Below the pieces are notes generated by a model. It had not been told where the DNA came from. It did no database searches and worked only from the letters and a program-made list of their open reading frames with translations. Below are positions 17,096 to 27,487 of a DNA stretch of 64,000 bases, piece after piece. The stretch is from an uncultured Sphingomonas sp. GTDB lineage: Bacteria; Pseudomonadota; Alphaproteobacteria; Sphingomonadales; Sphingomonadaceae. Location of the stretch: positions 363,095 through 427,094 of the forward strand of contig NZ_CAJYTI010000010.1 of NCBI RefSeq assembly GCF_913777625.1, written 5' to 3'. Both the position numbers and the translations under genes were made by a program. Every line of letters begins with the position of its first letter. Positions within the stretch are counted from its first letter, which is position 1.

Positions 17096-18507
17096 AACTG
17101 GGACCATTGATCGGCGGCGCGGACGACGCGGTCGTTACCGGATTTGCGATCGACCATCGCAAGGTCGCGCCGGGCACCATCTTCGGCGCGTTCGAAGGCG
17201 CCAAGGTGAACGGCGAGGACTTCATTCCCGCCGCCGTGCAGGCGGGGGCGATCGCTGTGGTCGCGCGCCCTGAGGCGAAGGTCGAGGGCGCGGTGCACAT
17301 CGCCGATGCCAATCCGCGCCAGCGCTTTGCCGGGCTCGCCGCGCAATTCTTCGCGCCGTTCCCGGTAACGACGGCGGCGGTGACCGGCACCAACGGCAAG
17401 ACCTCCACCGTCGAGATGACCCGCCAGCTGTGGCGGATGGCGGGCTTCCACGCCGCCTCGATCGGCACGCTGGGGGTGACCACGGCCGACGAGCGCGTCT
17501 CGACCGGCCTCACCACGCCGGACATCGTCACCTTCCTGTCGAACGTCGCGGGGCTGGCGCGCGAGGGCGTGACCCATGTCGCCTTCGAGGCCTCGTCGCA
17601 CGGCCTGTCGCAGTACCGGACCGAGGGGCTGCCGGTGCGCGCGGCGGCGTTCACCAATCTCAGCCGCGACCATCTCGACTATCACGGCGACATGGCGACC
17701 TATTTCACCGCCAAGATGCGCCTGTTCGCCGAGGTGCTGGCGGAGGACGGCACCGCCGTCGTCTGGGCGGACGATCCGCATGCGCCGCAGGTCGAGGATC
17801 TCGCGCGGATGCGCGGCAACCGGCTGATCACGGTCGGCGAGCATGGCAAGACGCTGCGGCTGATCGGCCGCACGCCCTCGCTGCTCGGCCAGACGCTGGA
17901 GATCGAGGCGGAGGACAAGCTCCACACCGTCAAGCTGCCGCTGATCGGCGCCTATCAGGCGGCGAACGCGCTGACCGCCGCCGGGCTGGTGATCGCAACC
18001 GGCGGCGATGTCACGCAGACGCTCGCCAACTGCGCGCGGCTGCAGCCGGTGCGCGGGCGGCTGGAGCGGGCGGTGATCGCCGCCAATGGCGCGCCGGTCT
18101 ATGTCGACTATGCCCATACCCCCGATGCGCTGGAGGCGGCGATCGCGGCGCTGAAGCCGCATACCGAGGGCCGGCTGATCCTGGTGTTCGGCGCCGGCGG
18201 CGACCGCGATCCGGGCAAGCGCGAACTGATGGGGCAGGTGGCGGCGTCGGGCGCCGATGTCGCCATCGTCACCGACGACAATCCGCGCACCGAAGATCCC
18301 GCCGAGATCCGCCGCGCGATCCTCAAGGGCGCGCCGGAGGCGACCGAGGTCGGCGACCGCCGCGCGGCGATCGCGGCGGCGATCGCGATGGCCGCGCCGC
18401 ACGACATCGTGCTGGTCGCCGGCAAGGGGCACGAGCAGGGCCAGATCGTCGGCGAGATGGTGCTGCCGTTCGATGATGTTGCTGTCGCAAGGGAGTGCGC
18501 GGCGTGA
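17092..18507 (+). CDS. murE: UDP-MurNAc-tripeptide synthetase MurE
   Basis: 471-residue cytoplasmic Mur ligase that adds meso-diaminopimelate to UDP-MurNAc-L-Ala-D-Glu. The ATP loop TGTNGKTSTVEM lies near residue 98, the carbamylated-lysine region follows ASSHGLSQYR, and the acceptor motif DNPRTEDP near residue 396 is the form associated with meso-DAP specificity rather than lysine. This fits a Gram-negative wall. ATGA overlap with ftsI marks the start. The coupled run of the cluster stops here: a 268-base repeat-rich gap separates it from murF. Confidence 0.96.
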   Translation: MKLGPLIGGADDAVVTGFAIDHRKVAPGTIFGAFEGAKVNGEDFIPAAVQAGAIAVVARPEAKVEGAVHIADANPRQRFAGLAAQFFAPFPVTTAAVTGTNGKTSTVEMTRQLWRMAGFHAASIGTLGVTTADERVSTGLTTPDIVTFLSNVAGLAREGVTHVAFEASSHGLSQYRTEGLPVRAAAFTNLSRDHLDYHGDMATYFTAKMRLFAEVLAEDGTAVVWADDPHAPQVEDLARMRGNRLITVGEHGKTLRLIGRTPSLLGQTLEIEAEDKLHTVKLPLIGAYQAANALTAAGLVIATGGDVTQTLANCARLQPVRGRLERAVIAANGAPVYVDYAHTPDALEAAIAALKPHTEGRLILVFGAGGDRDPGKRELMGQVAASGADVAIVTDDNPRTEDPAEIRRAILKGAPEATEVGDRRAAIAAAIAMAAPHDIVLVAGKGHEQGQIVGEMVLPFDDVAVARECAA

Positions 18508-18561
18508 GGGGGTTTCTTCTACAATCCTCCTCTGCAAGGCCGCGCATTTGCCGATGCGTTC

Positions 18562-18768
18562 CACCCCTCCCCCCTTGCGGGGGAGGGAGAGGGGGGCGAT
18601 TTGCGTTCCGCAAATCGCGCGGTTGCTGTGCAACCGCTCACCCTCTCCAAGCTTCGCTAGGCGCTAAAGCGCCAAGCTGCGCTATCCTCCCCCGTCAAGG
18701 GGGAGGATCGGTAGACCTGGCGTGCTGGCACATTCCAAATGCGACCTCCGTCCTCTTGCAGGGGAGGA
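18562..18768. repeat. Cluster of palindromic intergenic repeats between murE and murF
   Basis: A series of stem-loops: CCCTCCCCCC facing GGGGGAGGG, then CGATTTGCG facing CGCAAATCG, then GCGGTTGC facing GCAACCGC, then TCCTCCCCC facing GGGGGAGGA, and a last arm CCTCTTGCAGGGGAGGA. The C/G-rich arms match repeats at 35508-35634 and 43154-43286, so this looks like a composite of a dispersed repeat family. Its last GGGGAGGA serves as the ribosome site of murF. Confidence 0.8.
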
Positions 18769-18775
18769 TTTGAAG

Positions 18776-20161
18776 ATGACGTCGATGCTTTGGACCGCTG
18801 ACGAAATCGCGGCTGCTACCGGCGGTCGCGCCTCGACCGACTTCGCCGTCTCCGGCGTAGCCTTCGACTCTCGCGAAGTCGGCCCGGGCGACCTGTTCCT
18901 CGCGCTCAAGGGCGAGAGCACCGACGGGCATCGCTTTCTCGATCAAGCCTTCGCGCAAGGCGCGGCCGGTGCGGTGGTCTCCGACCCGACCGCGCATCCC
19001 AGCGTCCAGGTGGCGGATACCACCGCCGCGCTGAACGCGCTCGGCGCCGCCTCCCGCCAGCGCTCGCCCGCCAAGATCATCGGCGTCACCGGCTCGGTCG
19101 GCAAGACCGGCACCAAGGAGGCGCTGTTCGCCGCGCTCGACCGGATCGATCCGGGCTGCGCGCACCGGTCGGTGAAGAGCTACAACAACCATACCGGCGT
19201 GCCGCTGAGCCTCGCCCGCATGCCGCGGAGCTCCCGCTACGGCGTGTTCGAAATGGGCATGAACCATGCCGGCGAACTCGCGCAACTGACCCGGCTGGTG
19301 CGTCCGCATGTCGCGATCGTCACCGCGATCGCCCCCGCGCATCTCGGCTTTTTCGATAGCGTCGAGGCCATTGCCGACGCCAAGGGCGAGATCTTCCAGG
19401 GCCTCGAGCCCGGCGGCACCGCGATCGTGCCGTTCGACAGCCCCTATCGCGACCGGCTGCTCAATGCCGCGCGGCCCCATGCGGCGAACATCGTCACCTT
19501 CGGGCTCGGCGAGGGCGCCGATTACCGGGCGGTCGAGACGATGCGCGCCCGCAGCGGCGGCACCTTCGTGATGGCGCGCTTCGGCGACCGCGAACTGAGC
19601 TTCACCATTTCCCAGCCGGGCGAGCATTGGGTGTCGAACGCGATGGCGATCCTCGCCGCGGTCGATGCGGTGGGCGGCGACCTCGAAGTCGCCGGCCTTG
19701 CGCTCGCCGAACTGGGCGGGCTGGCCGGGCGCGGCGCGCGGATGACCGTGCCGGTGGGCGAGGGCACCGCGCTGGTGATCGACGAAAGCTACAACGCCAA
19801 CCCAAGCTCGGTGCGTGCCACGCTGAAGGTGCTCGCCGCCGAAGCCGGTCGCAAGGTCGCCGTGCTCGGCGAAATGCGCGAGCTGGGCGTGCATTCCGAT
19901 GCGCTCCACGCCGAACTCGCCGATCCGATCGCGCAAGCCGGGGTGAGCCGTGCCATTTTGGTGGGTGAAGCGATGGCCCCGCTGGCCGCTGCGCTTGAGG
20001 GGCGGCTGGATTTCGTCCATGTGGCCGATGCCGCAGCTGCGAAGGCCGAGCTGGACTCCCTGCTCGCGCCGGGCGATGCGGTTCTCATCAAAGGGTCGAA
20101 CGGCGTGCGGCTGGCGACGATCGTCGCGGCGCTGGCGGAAAGGCAAACATGCTCTATCTGA
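18776..20161 (+). CDS. murF: UDP-MurNAc-pentapeptide synthetase MurF
   Basis: 461-residue Mur ligase that adds D-Ala-D-Ala to the UDP-MurNAc tripeptide. It has the ATP loop [13 protein letters not shown] near residue 105, [23 protein letters not shown] and the C-terminal [11 protein letters not shown] with VLGEMRELG. The ATG at 18776 follows GGGGAGGA by seven bases; that ribosome site is the end of the repeat element. An in-frame codon 54 bases upstream lies inside the repeat and is unlikely. The 3' end overlaps mraY by 13 bases. Confidence 0.95.
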   Translation: MTSMLWTADEIAAATGGRASTDFAVSGVAFDSREVGPGDLFLALKGESTDGHRFLDQAFAQGAAGAVVSDPTAHPSVQVADTTAALNALGAASRQRSPAKIIGVTGSVGKTGTKEALFAALDRIDPGCAHRSVKSYNNHTGVPLSLARMPRSSRYGVFEMGMNHAGELAQLTRLVRPHVAIVTAIAPAHLGFFDSVEAIADAKGEIFQGLEPGGTAIVPFDSPYRDRLLNAARPHAANIVTFGLGEGADYRAVETMRARSGGTFVMARFGDRELSFTISQPGEHWVSNAMAILAAVDAVGGDLEVAGLALAELGGLAGRGARMTVPVGEGTALVIDESYNANPSSVRATLKVLAAEAGRKVAVLGEMRELGVHSDALHAELADPIAQAGVSRAILVGEAMAPLAAALEGRLDFVHVADAAAAKAELDSLLAPGDAVLIKGSNGVRLATIVAALAERQTCSI

Positions 20162-21222
20162 TCGCGGAGCAGCTGGGCTTCCCCGGCGTCCTCAATCTGT
20201 TCCGGTATCTCTCGTTCCGCACCGGCGGGGCGGTGGCGACCGCGCTGCTGATCGGGCTGCTGGTGGGGCCGAAGTTCATCGGCTGGCTGCGGCTGCGCCA
20301 GGGCAAGGGCCAGCCGATCCGCACCGACGGGCCGCAGAGCCACCTCGCCAAGCGCGGCACGCCCACCATGGGCGGGCTGATGATCCTGACCAGCCTGACG
20401 CTTTCGCTGCTGATCTGGATGGACCTGCGCAACGCCTATGTCTGGGCGTGCATGTTCGTGACGCTCGGCTTCGGCATGATCGGCTTCCTCGACGATTACG
20501 ACAAGGTGCGGAAGCAGAAGACCGCGGGCGTCTCGGGCAAGGTGCGGCTGATCGGCGAGTTCCTGATCGCCGGCATCGCCAGCGCGATCATCCTTTTCGC
20601 CGAGGGCAATACCCAGCTCTACGTGCCCTTCTTCAGCTGGGTGCACCCGAATCTCGGCTATTTCTACATCGCCTTCGCGGCATTCACGATCGTGGCGTTC
20701 GGCAATGCGGTGAACCTCACCGACGGGCTCGACGGGCTCGCGACGATGCCGGTGGTGATCGCGGGCATGGCATTCATGCTGATCGCCTATCTCGCCGGCA
20801 ACAAGATCTACGCGACGTATCTTGGCATCCCGCACGTGCCGGGCGCGGGCGATCTCGCCATCTTCTGCGGTGCGATGATCGGGGCGGGCCTCGCCTTCCT
20901 TTGGTTCAATGCGCCGCCGGCGGCGGTGTTCATGGGCGATACCGGCAGCCTGGCGTTGGGCGGGGCGATCGGCACCATCGCCGTCACCACCCACCATGAG
21001 CTGGTGCTCGGCATCATCGGCGGCCTGTTCGTGATGGAGGCGCTGAGCGTCATCATCCAGGTGTTCTTCTTCAAGCGCACCGGCAAGCGGGTGTTCCGCA
21101 TGGCGCCGATCCACCATCATTTCGAACAGCTCGGCTGGTCGGAGCCGACGGTGGTGATCCGCTTCTGGATCATCGCCTTCGTGCTGGCGCTGGCCGGTCT
21201 CGCGACGCTCAAGCTGCGGTGA
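20149..21222 (+). CDS. mraY: Phospho-MurNAc-pentapeptide translocase MraY
   Basis: 357-residue polytopic inner-membrane enzyme that transfers phospho-MurNAc-pentapeptide to undecaprenyl phosphate, making lipid I. About ten hydrophobic segments are visible. Catalytic motifs are GTPTMGG near residue 75, FLDDYDK near 116, [10 protein letters not shown] near 190 and the histidine-rich [15 protein letters not shown] near 320. Length is normal. It starts inside the end of murF (13-base overlap) and ends in GTGA with murD. Confidence 0.96.
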   Translation: MLYLIAEQLGFPGVLNLFRYLSFRTGGAVATALLIGLLVGPKFIGWLRLRQGKGQPIRTDGPQSHLAKRGTPTMGGLMILTSLTLSLLIWMDLRNAYVWACMFVTLGFGMIGFLDDYDKVRKQKTAGVSGKVRLIGEFLIAGIASAIILFAEGNTQLYVPFFSWVHPNLGYFYIAFAAFTIVAFGNAVNLTDGLDGLATMPVVIAGMAFMLIAYLAGNKIYATYLGIPHVPGAGDLAIFCGAMIGAGLAFLWFNAPPAAVFMGDTGSLALGGAIGTIAVTTHHELVLGIIGGLFVMEALSVIIQVFFFKRTGKRVFRMAPIHHHFEQLGWSEPTVVIRFWIIAFVLALAGLATLKLR

Positions 21223-22556
21223 TCACCAGCCCCGCCTGGCGCGGCAAACGCTTCGCGGTGCTCGGGCTCGCACGCTCGGGCGCTGCGACCGTGCGTGCGC
21301 TGGTGGCCAGCGAGGCGGAGGTGCTGGCGTGGGATTCGAATGAGGCGGCGCGGGCCCAGGTTTGGGAGCAGCTGAAAGCGGATCGTCGCGATCTGGGAAC
21401 TGAACCCGGCTTTCAGGCCAAGGACTGGGTAGCCTTTCCGATCGACCTCAGCCGCTTCGAGGCTGCGGTGGTGTCGCCGGGCGTACCGCTCAACCGGCAT
21501 CCGGTCGCGAGCAAGGCTGCGCACTACGGCGTGCCGCTGATCGGGGACATCGAGCTGTTCGCGCAGGCGCGCGCTGATCTGCCGGCGCACCGCGTCGTCG
21601 GCATTACCGGCACCAACGGCAAGTCGACCACCACCGCGCTGATCCACCACATTATCGAGACTGCGGGCATTTCGACGCGGCTCGGCGGCAATATCGGGCT
21701 GCCGATCCTCGGGCAGGAGCCGCTGCCTGCGGGCGGCGTCTATGTGCTGGAACTGTCCAGCTACCAGATCGACCTGACCCGCAGCCTCGACTGCGACGTC
21801 GCGGTGCTGCTCAACATCACGCCCGACCATCTCGACCGCTATGACGGCTTCGAGGGCTATGCCGCCGCCAAGGCGCGGCTGTTCGGCATGCAGACCAAGG
21901 GCCATGCCGCCATCATCGGCATCGGCGACGCCGCCTCTGCGAACATCGCCCGGCAGGTGGCGCTCTCCGGCCGCAGCGAGGACGTGACCAGGATCGCTCC
22001 CGGCGTGTGCATGGACCAGTCGCGCTGGCCCGCGCTGCAGGGGCCGCACAACGCCCAGAACGCGCTCGCCGCGATTGCCGCTTGCGAAGCGCTGGGCATC
22101 GACCGCGTCGCGATCGACCGGGGGCTCGAGAGCTTCCCCGGCCTGCCGCACCGGATGGAGCGGATCGCCACCCGCAATGGCGTGCTGTTTGTCAACGACA
22201 GCAAGGCGACCAACCCGGAATCGACCGCCCCCGCGCTGTCGGCATTCCCGCGCCTCCACTGGATCCTCGGCGGCGTCGCCAAGACCGACAGCCTGGAGGC
22301 ATGCCGCCCCGGCTTCGGCCATGTCGTGCGTGCCTATACGATCGGCGAGGCTGGACCGCTGTTCGCCGGCCTGCTCGAAGGCGAGATGCCCGTCGAGCAG
22401 TGCGGCACGCTGGAAGCCGCGGTCCGCGCCGCTGCCGCCAACGCACAACCGGGCGACGCCGTGCTGCTCTCCCCGGCCTGCGCCTCGTTCGACCAGTTCC
22501 GCGACTTCGAGGCACGCGGCGATGCCTTTCGTGCCGCGGTGGAGTCGCTCGGGTGA
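21219..22556 (+). CDS. murD: UDP-MurNAc-L-alanine:D-glutamate ligase MurD
   Basis: 445-residue Mur ligase adding D-Glu to UDP-MurNAc-L-Ala in the cytoplasm. Seen are an N-terminal Rossmann start ([10 protein letters not shown]), the ATP loop [14 protein letters not shown] near residue 130, the segment LELSSYQID, the [10 protein letters not shown] motif, the NDSKATNP segment and a C-terminal [17 protein letters not shown], all typical of MurD. The GTG start overlaps the mraY stop; the end overlaps ftsW by GTGA. Confidence 0.95.
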   Translation: MITSPAWRGKRFAVLGLARSGAATVRALVASEAEVLAWDSNEAARAQVWEQLKADRRDLGTEPGFQAKDWVAFPIDLSRFEAAVVSPGVPLNRHPVASKAAHYGVPLIGDIELFAQARADLPAHRVVGITGTNGKSTTTALIHHIIETAGISTRLGGNIGLPILGQEPLPAGGVYVLELSSYQIDLTRSLDCDVAVLLNITPDHLDRYDGFEGYAAAKARLFGMQTKGHAAIIGIGDAASANIARQVALSGRSEDVTRIAPGVCMDQSRWPALQGPHNAQNALAAIAACEALGIDRVAIDRGLESFPGLPHRMERIATRNGVLFVNDSKATNPESTAPALSAFPRLHWILGGVAKTDSLEACRPGFGHVVRAYTIGEAGPLFAGLLEGEMPVEQCGTLEAAVRAAAANAQPGDAVLLSPACASFDQFRDFEARGDAFRAAVESLG

Positions 22557-23785
22557 GCCGCCAGCCGGGAGATGCGGACGAGAACAAGAGCGGCCGACCG
22601 CGCATCTCCAATCAGCTCAGCCGCGCCAGCAAGTCCCGCGCGGGCATGTGGTTCTGGGAAGTGGACCGCGTGCTCCTCTTCCTGCCGCTGTTCCTGATCG
22701 CGATCGGGCTGGTGGCGGTCGCCGCCGCCTCGCCCGCGACCGCGCGGCGCTATTCGGACGCGGTGCATATCGTGCCGCCGATGTATTATTTCTGGCGCCA
22801 GCTGATGTGGGTGTGCATCTGCGTGCCGGTGCTGGTGATCGTCTCGATGCTGCCGACCTCGGCGGCGCGGCGGCTGTCGCTGGCCGGCGCGGTGGTGTTC
22901 CTCGGGCTGATGATGCTGCTGCCGATCATCGGGCACGAGGTGAACGGCGCGAAGCGCTGGATCGGCCTCGGCATTTCGGACCTGCAGCCGTCCGAATTCC
23001 TCAAGCCCATGTTCATCGTCTCGACCGCCTGGATCCTCTCCTTCCGCGCCAAGGATCCCGAGCTGCCGGTGATGATCGTGACGGGCGCGATCACCGCGCT
23101 GATCGCGGTGCTGCTGATGCTCCAGCCCGACTTCGGCCAGACCATTCTGTTCTCCACCGTGTGGGTGATCCTGCTGATGCTTTCCGGCATCTCGCCCGCT
23201 GCGATCGCGGGGCTGGGTGGGGTGGCGATCGGCGGCGTGGTCGCGGCGTATCTGTTCTACGGCACCGCGCGCACCCGCATCGACAATTTCCTGTTCCCGA
23301 CCAAGGAAGCCGCGCTCGCCGATCGCTATCAGGTGGAGATGGCGCATGACACGCTGAGCGCCGGCGGGCTGTTCGGCGCAGGGCCCGGCAGCGGCCAGAT
23401 CAAGTTCCGCCTGCCCGAGGCGCATACCGATTACATCTTCTCGGTGATCGGCGAGGAGTTCGGGCTGATCGCCTGCGCGGTGATCGTGCTGCTCTATCTC
23501 GCCATCGTCGTCCGCGTGCTGATGAAGCTGCTCGACGAGGAGGATCCGTTCCGGCTGCTCGCAGCGGCGGGGCTGGCCTCGCAGTTCGGCGTGCAGGCGC
23601 TGATCAACATGGCGGTGAACACCGGCATCGCGCCGTCCAAGGGCATGACGCTGCCGTTCATCAGCTATGGCGGCTCGTCGATGATCGCGCTGTCGATCGG
23701 CTATGGGCTGCTGCTCGCTTTCACGCGCCGAAACCCGTATCTGAAGCGGTCTCCCTATACCGGCCGCTGGAGCAAAGCCGCATGA
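22553..23785 (+). CDS. ftsW: Septal peptidoglycan glycosyltransferase FtsW
   Basis: 410-residue SEDS-family polymerase with about ten membrane segments; it polymerises lipid II at the septum together with FtsI. Seen are KRWIGLGISDLQPSEFLKP, LMLQPDFGQTIL (with the conserved Asp), HTDYIFSVIGEEFGL, and the C-terminal PSKGMTLPFISYGGSS. The cytoplasmic N-terminus of about 35 residues is basic and polar. The GTG at 22553 overlaps the murD stop; ATGA overlap leads into murG. FtsW rather than RodA is supported by position. Confidence 0.95.
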   Translation: MSRQPGDADENKSGRPRISNQLSRASKSRAGMWFWEVDRVLLFLPLFLIAIGLVAVAAASPATARRYSDAVHIVPPMYYFWRQLMWVCICVPVLVIVSMLPTSAARRLSLAGAVVFLGLMMLLPIIGHEVNGAKRWIGLGISDLQPSEFLKPMFIVSTAWILSFRAKDPELPVMIVTGAITALIAVLLMLQPDFGQTILFSTVWVILLMLSGISPAAIAGLGGVAIGGVVAAYLFYGTARTRIDNFLFPTKEAALADRYQVEMAHDTLSAGGLFGAGPGSGQIKFRLPEAHTDYIFSVIGEEFGLIACAVIVLLYLAIVVRVLMKLLDEEDPFRLLAAAGLASQFGVQALINMAVNTGIAPSKGMTLPFISYGGSSMIALSIGYGLLLAFTRRNPYLKRSPYTGRWSKAA

Positions 23786-24933
23786 CCGAACGCCGTAGTT
23801 ACGTCCTCGCTGCCGGTGGCACCGGCGGGCACATGGTGCCCGCGGCCGCGCTGGCGGTGGAGCTCGCGCGGCGCGGGCATCAGGTGGCATTGGTCAGCGA
23901 CGAGCGCGGCGTGCGCTTTCCGGGCCTGTTCGAGGGGGTGGAGACGCATGTGCTCCCCGCCGGGCGACTGGGCGGCGGGCCGATCGGATATCTGAAGGCG
24001 GCGCGGCAGATGCTGGCGGGCCGGTCGATGGCGCGGAAACTCTACAAGCAGCTGCGCCCAGCCGCGGTGATCGGCTTTGGCGGCTATCCGGCCTTCCCCG
24101 CACTGATGGCGGCGTTCAGCGCGCGCATTCCCACCGTGATCCACGAGCAGAACGCGGTGCTCGGCCGGGTCAACCGGTTGGTCGCGGGCCGGGTGGCGGC
24201 GATCGCGACCTCGTATGACAAGGTCGAGCGGATGAAGCCGGGCTGGGCGGTGAAGACCCACCTCACCGGCAATCCGGTTCGCGAGGCGGTGCTGGCCCTG
24301 CGCGCCAAGCCCTATCCGATGCTTGAGGAAGATGGGCTGTTCCGCGTGCTGGTGACCGGCGGCAGCCAGGGCGCCTCGATCCTCAGCCAGGTGGTGCCCG
24401 ACGGGCTGGCGCTGCTGCCGGTGCACTTCCGCCGCCGGCTGCAGGTGACGCACCAGGCGCGCATCGAGGACATCGAGATGGTTCGCGCCAAGTATCAGGA
24501 ACACGAGATCCCCGCCGAGGTCGCGACCTATCTGCCCGACATGCCCGAGCGGCTCGCCTGGGCGCATCTGGTGATCGCGCGGGCAGGGGCCTCGACCATC
24601 GCCGAGCTGACCGCCGCCGGGCGCCCCGCAATCCTTGTGCCGCTGCCCAGCGCCACCGACGATCACCAGACCGCCAACGCGCGCGAGATCACCGAGGCGG
24701 GCGGCGCGCGGACCATCCCGCAGCGCGCCTTCACCGCGCCCGAGCTCGCCAAGCAGATGCAGAAGCTGGGGCTCGACACCAAGGCGCTGGAGAATGCGGC
24801 GGCGCGGGCGCGCGGCGTCGGCCGACCCGATGCGGTGCGCGACCTGGCGGACCTCGTTGAATCGATCCACGCGCCCAAGGCCCCGGTGGGCAAGGTGCAG
24901 AAGGCAAGCAACGGAAGGCCAGCTTTTGCGTAA
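23782..24933 (+). CDS. murG: UDP-GlcNAc:lipid I N-acetylglucosaminyltransferase MurG
   Basis: 383-residue GT-B enzyme on the cytoplasmic membrane face that makes lipid II. The N-terminal G-loop reads AAGGTGGHMVPA (about residues 10-21). GFGGYPAFP and HEQNAVLGRVNR follow, then the second G-loop VTGGSQGAS near residue 193 and the donor-site region RAGASTIAELTAAGRPAILVPLP near residue 272. The C-terminus carries an extra 20 residues of basic character. It overlaps ftsW and is followed 12 bases later by murC. Confidence 0.95.
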   Translation: MTERRSYVLAAGGTGGHMVPAAALAVELARRGHQVALVSDERGVRFPGLFEGVETHVLPAGRLGGGPIGYLKAARQMLAGRSMARKLYKQLRPAAVIGFGGYPAFPALMAAFSARIPTVIHEQNAVLGRVNRLVAGRVAAIATSYDKVERMKPGWAVKTHLTGNPVREAVLALRAKPYPMLEEDGLFRVLVTGGSQGASILSQVVPDGLALLPVHFRRRLQVTHQARIEDIEMVRAKYQEHEIPAEVATYLPDMPERLAWAHLVIARAGASTIAELTAAGRPAILVPLPSATDDHQTANAREITEAGGARTIPQRAFTAPELAKQMQKLGLDTKALENAAARARGVGRPDAVRDLADLVESIHAPKAPVGKVQKASNGRPAFA

Positions 24934-24945
24934 GGATTTTGGCGC

Positions 24946-26358
24946 ATGAAGGGCGTCGCCACCGACATCGGTACCATTCACTTCGTCGGCATCGGCGGCA
25001 TCGGCATGTCGGGCATCGCCGAAGTGATGCACAATCTCGGTTACAAGGTGCAGGGCTCGGACGTCGCGGACTCCTACGTCGTGCAGGGCCTGCGCGACCG
25101 GGGGATTCCCGTCACTATCGGCCACGCCGCGGAGAATCTGGGCGAGGCCGCCGTGGTGGTCGTTTCCACCGCGATCGTGCGGACCAACCCCGAGGTGGAA
25201 GCCGCCTATCAGAACCGCATCCCCGTGGTGCGCCGCGCCGAGATGCTGGCCGAGCTGATGCGGCTCAAGTCCACGATCGCGGTGGCGGGCACCCACGGCA
25301 AGACGACGACCACCTCGATGGTCGCCGCGCTCCTCGATGCCGGCGGGGTGGACCCGACCGTGATCAACGGCGGGATCATCAACCAGTATGGCTCCAATGC
25401 GCGCCTCGGCGACAGCGACTGGATGGTGGTCGAGGCCGACGAGAGCGACGGCAGCTTCCTGCGGCTCGACGGCACCTATGCGATCGTCACCAATATCGAT
25501 CCCGAGCATCTCGACCATTATGGCTCGTTCGAGAAGGTGAAGGCGGCGTTCGTCGAGTTCGTCGAGAATGTGCCCTTTTACGGCGCGGCGCTGCTGTGCC
25601 TCGACCATCCGGAAGTCCAGGCGATCATCCCGCGCGTCCGCGACCGGCGGATCGTCACCTATGGCTTCGCGGCCAGCGCGGACGTGCGCGGGGTGAACGT
25701 GACGCCGCATGCCGGGGGCAATCGCTTCGAGGCGATCATCCGCAATCGCGACGGCAGCACCCGCTCGATCGAGAATATCGAGCTGCCGATGCCCGGCCGC
25801 CACAATGTCCAGAACGCGCTGGCCGCGATCGGTGTGGCGCTGGAGCTGGGCATTCCCGATGCGACGATCCAGCAGGGCTTTGCCAAGTTCGGCGGGGTCA
25901 AGCGGCGCTTCACCAAGGTAGGGGAAGTCGCGGGCGCGGCGATCATCGACGATTACGGGCACCACCCGGTGGAGATCCGCGCGGTGCTCGCGGCGGCGCG
26001 CGAGAGCACGCGCGGCCGGGTGATCGCGGTGATGCAGCCGCACCGCTATTCGCGTCTGGGCAATCTGATGGACGAGTTCGCGCAGGCGTTCAACGATGCC
26101 GACATGGTGTATGTCGCCCCGGTCTATCCGGCGGGCGAGGCGCCGATCGAGGGCGTCCATGCCGATGCGCTGGTCGAGCAGATCTCGCATCGCGGGCACC
26201 GGGCGGTGGCGTCGACCACCGACGCGACGGCGCTGGCGACCGCGCTCGGCGGCGTGGTGCGCGAGGGCGACATGGTCGTGTGCCTCGGCGCGGGCGACAT
26301 CACCAAGTGGGCGGCCGGCCTGGCGCCTGCGATCGCGGCTGCGCGGGGGGATGCGTGA
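24946..26358 (+). CDS. murC: UDP-MurNAc:L-alanine ligase MurC
   Basis: 470-residue Mur ligase that starts the stem peptide by adding L-Ala. Seen are the N-terminal UDP-sugar site [15 protein letters not shown], the ATP loop [12 protein letters not shown] near residue 115, [22 protein letters not shown] and the C-terminal [10 protein letters not shown] with QPHRYSR. All key residues appear present. It is followed by a 196-base repeat-bearing gap before murB, so murB is not overlap-coupled. Confidence 0.96.
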   Translation: MKGVATDIGTIHFVGIGGIGMSGIAEVMHNLGYKVQGSDVADSYVVQGLRDRGIPVTIGHAAENLGEAAVVVVSTAIVRTNPEVEAAYQNRIPVVRRAEMLAELMRLKSTIAVAGTHGKTTTTSMVAALLDAGGVDPTVINGGIINQYGSNARLGDSDWMVVEADESDGSFLRLDGTYAIVTNIDPEHLDHYGSFEKVKAAFVEFVENVPFYGAALLCLDHPEVQAIIPRVRDRRIVTYGFAASADVRGVNVTPHAGGNRFEAIIRNRDGSTRSIENIELPMPGRHNVQNALAAIGVALELGIPDATIQQGFAKFGGVKRRFTKVGEVAGAAIIDDYGHHPVEIRAVLAAARESTRGRVIAVMQPHRYSRLGNLMDEFAQAFNDADMVYVAPVYPAGEAPIEGVHADALVEQISHRGHRAVASTTDATALATALGGVVREGDMVVCLGAGDITKWAAGLAPAIAAARGDA

Positions 26359-26384
26359 GCCAGAACGCCGTTTCTTTTCTTAAG

Positions 26385-26550
26385 CCCCTCCTCCTGGGAG
26401 GAGGGGTTTGGGGGTGGAGGGATGCCAGACCAGACGTTGGTCTCGGTGAGACACCGCCCCACCCCAACCCCGCATCAAGTGAACAGCGCCCCGCGCTGTT
26501 CAGGCGCTGCTGGGAGCAGCGTCGACCTGATGCGCCTGAAGGGGAGGGGC
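26385..26550. repeat. Palindromic repeat region between murC and murB
   Basis: A ten-base perfect hairpin CCCCTCCTCC/GGAGGAGGGG with a two-base loop (26385-26406) is followed by GGGGGTGG, which pairs with CCCCACCCC further on. The final AAGGGGAGGGG (26540-26550) forms the ribosome site of murB. The make-up resembles the murE-murF repeat but the sequence is a different subtype. Confidence 0.7.
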
Positions 26551-26554
26551 TTTG

Positions 26555-27445
26555 ATGTCTGGCATGCCTCCCGTTCGCGGCAAACTCACGCCCAACGCCC
26601 CGCTTGCGCCGCTCGTCTGGTTCAAGAGCGGCGGCGCGGCGGAGTGGCTGTTTGAGCCGGCCGATGCCGACGACCTCGCATCCTTCCTCGCCGCGCTCGA
26701 TCCAGCTACGCCGGTGATGGGCCTCGGCCTCGGCTCGAACATGATCGTCCGCGACGGCGGCGTGCCGGGCGTGGTGATCCGCCTCGGCAAGGCCTTTGCC
26801 GCGGTCGAGCAGATCGACGACACGACGCTCCGCTGCGGCGGCGGTGCCTCGGGTATCCTCGTCTCGTCCAAGGCGCGCGACTGGGGAATCGGCGGCATCG
26901 AGTTCCTGCGCTCGATCCCCGGCACCGTCGGCGGCTTCGTGCGGATGAACGGCGGCGCCTATGGCCGCGAGACCTGCGACATTCTCGTCGAATGCGACAT
27001 CGTGCTCCGCTCGGGCGAGCGCCGCGTGCTGGCCAATGCCGATCTCGGCTACACCTATCGCCACAGCAGCCTGCCCGAAGGCGCGATCGTGGTCAGCGCT
27101 ACCTTTCGCGGTTTCCCCAAGACCTCGGAGGACATCCAGGCCGAGATGGACCGCATCGCCGCCGCCCGCGAGGAATCGCAGCCGCTGCGGTCCAAGACCG
27201 GCGGCTCGACCTTCAAGAACCCGGAAGGCCACAAGGCCTGGGCGCTGGTCGACGCGGCCGGCTGCCGGGGCCTGCGCCGCGGCGACGCGCAGGTCAGCGA
27301 GAAGCATTGCAACTTCCTCCTCAACCTGGGGGAGGCGACCAGCGCCGATATCGAGGCGCTGGGCGAGGACGTCCGCGCGCGGGTCAAGGCGCAGTCGGGC
27401 GTCGAACTGGAGTGGGAGATTCAGCGCGTGGGAGTGGCGAAGTGA
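26555..27445 (+). CDS. murB: UDP-N-acetylenolpyruvoylglucosamine reductase MurB
   Basis: 296-residue FAD enzyme that reduces UDP-GlcNAc-enolpyruvate to UDP-MurNAc. The FAD-binding stretch VMGLGLGSNMIVRDGG is near residue 55, followed by GIEFLRSIPGTVGG with NGGAYG. The catalytic-serine motif SKTGGSTFKNP near residue 212 is followed by AWALVDAAGCRG and VSEKHCNFL. The ATG at 26555 is placed six bases after the GGGGAGGGG supplied by the repeat; a TTG immediately before it is less likely. Confidence 0.95.
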   Translation: MSGMPPVRGKLTPNAPLAPLVWFKSGGAAEWLFEPADADDLASFLAALDPATPVMGLGLGSNMIVRDGGVPGVVIRLGKAFAAVEQIDDTTLRCGGGASGILVSSKARDWGIGGIEFLRSIPGTVGGFVRMNGGAYGRETCDILVECDIVLRSGERRVLANADLGYTYRHSSLPEGAIVVSATFRGFPKTSEDIQAEMDRIAAAREESQPLRSKTGGSTFKNPEGHKAWALVDAAGCRGLRRGDAQVSEKHCNFLLNLGEATSADIEALGEDVRARVKAQSGVELEWEIQRVGVAK

Positions 27446-27487
27446 GAATGCGTACCGGTCGTGCTGAACGGCGCGGCTCCACTACCA

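Noticed and set aside
14777..17107. 776-codon open frame on the minus strand across ftsL and ftsI
   Set aside because: Antisense shadow; rich in Arg/His/Gly without domains, while the plus strand carries intact FtsI motifs.
18562..18768. CRISPR-like repetition in the murE-murF gap
   Set aside because: The units are palindromes of differing sequence without equal spacing or unique spacers; no cas genes are present.
23755..26199. 814-codon open frame on the minus strand
   Set aside because: Antisense of murG and murC, both with full motif sets; no recognisable domain.
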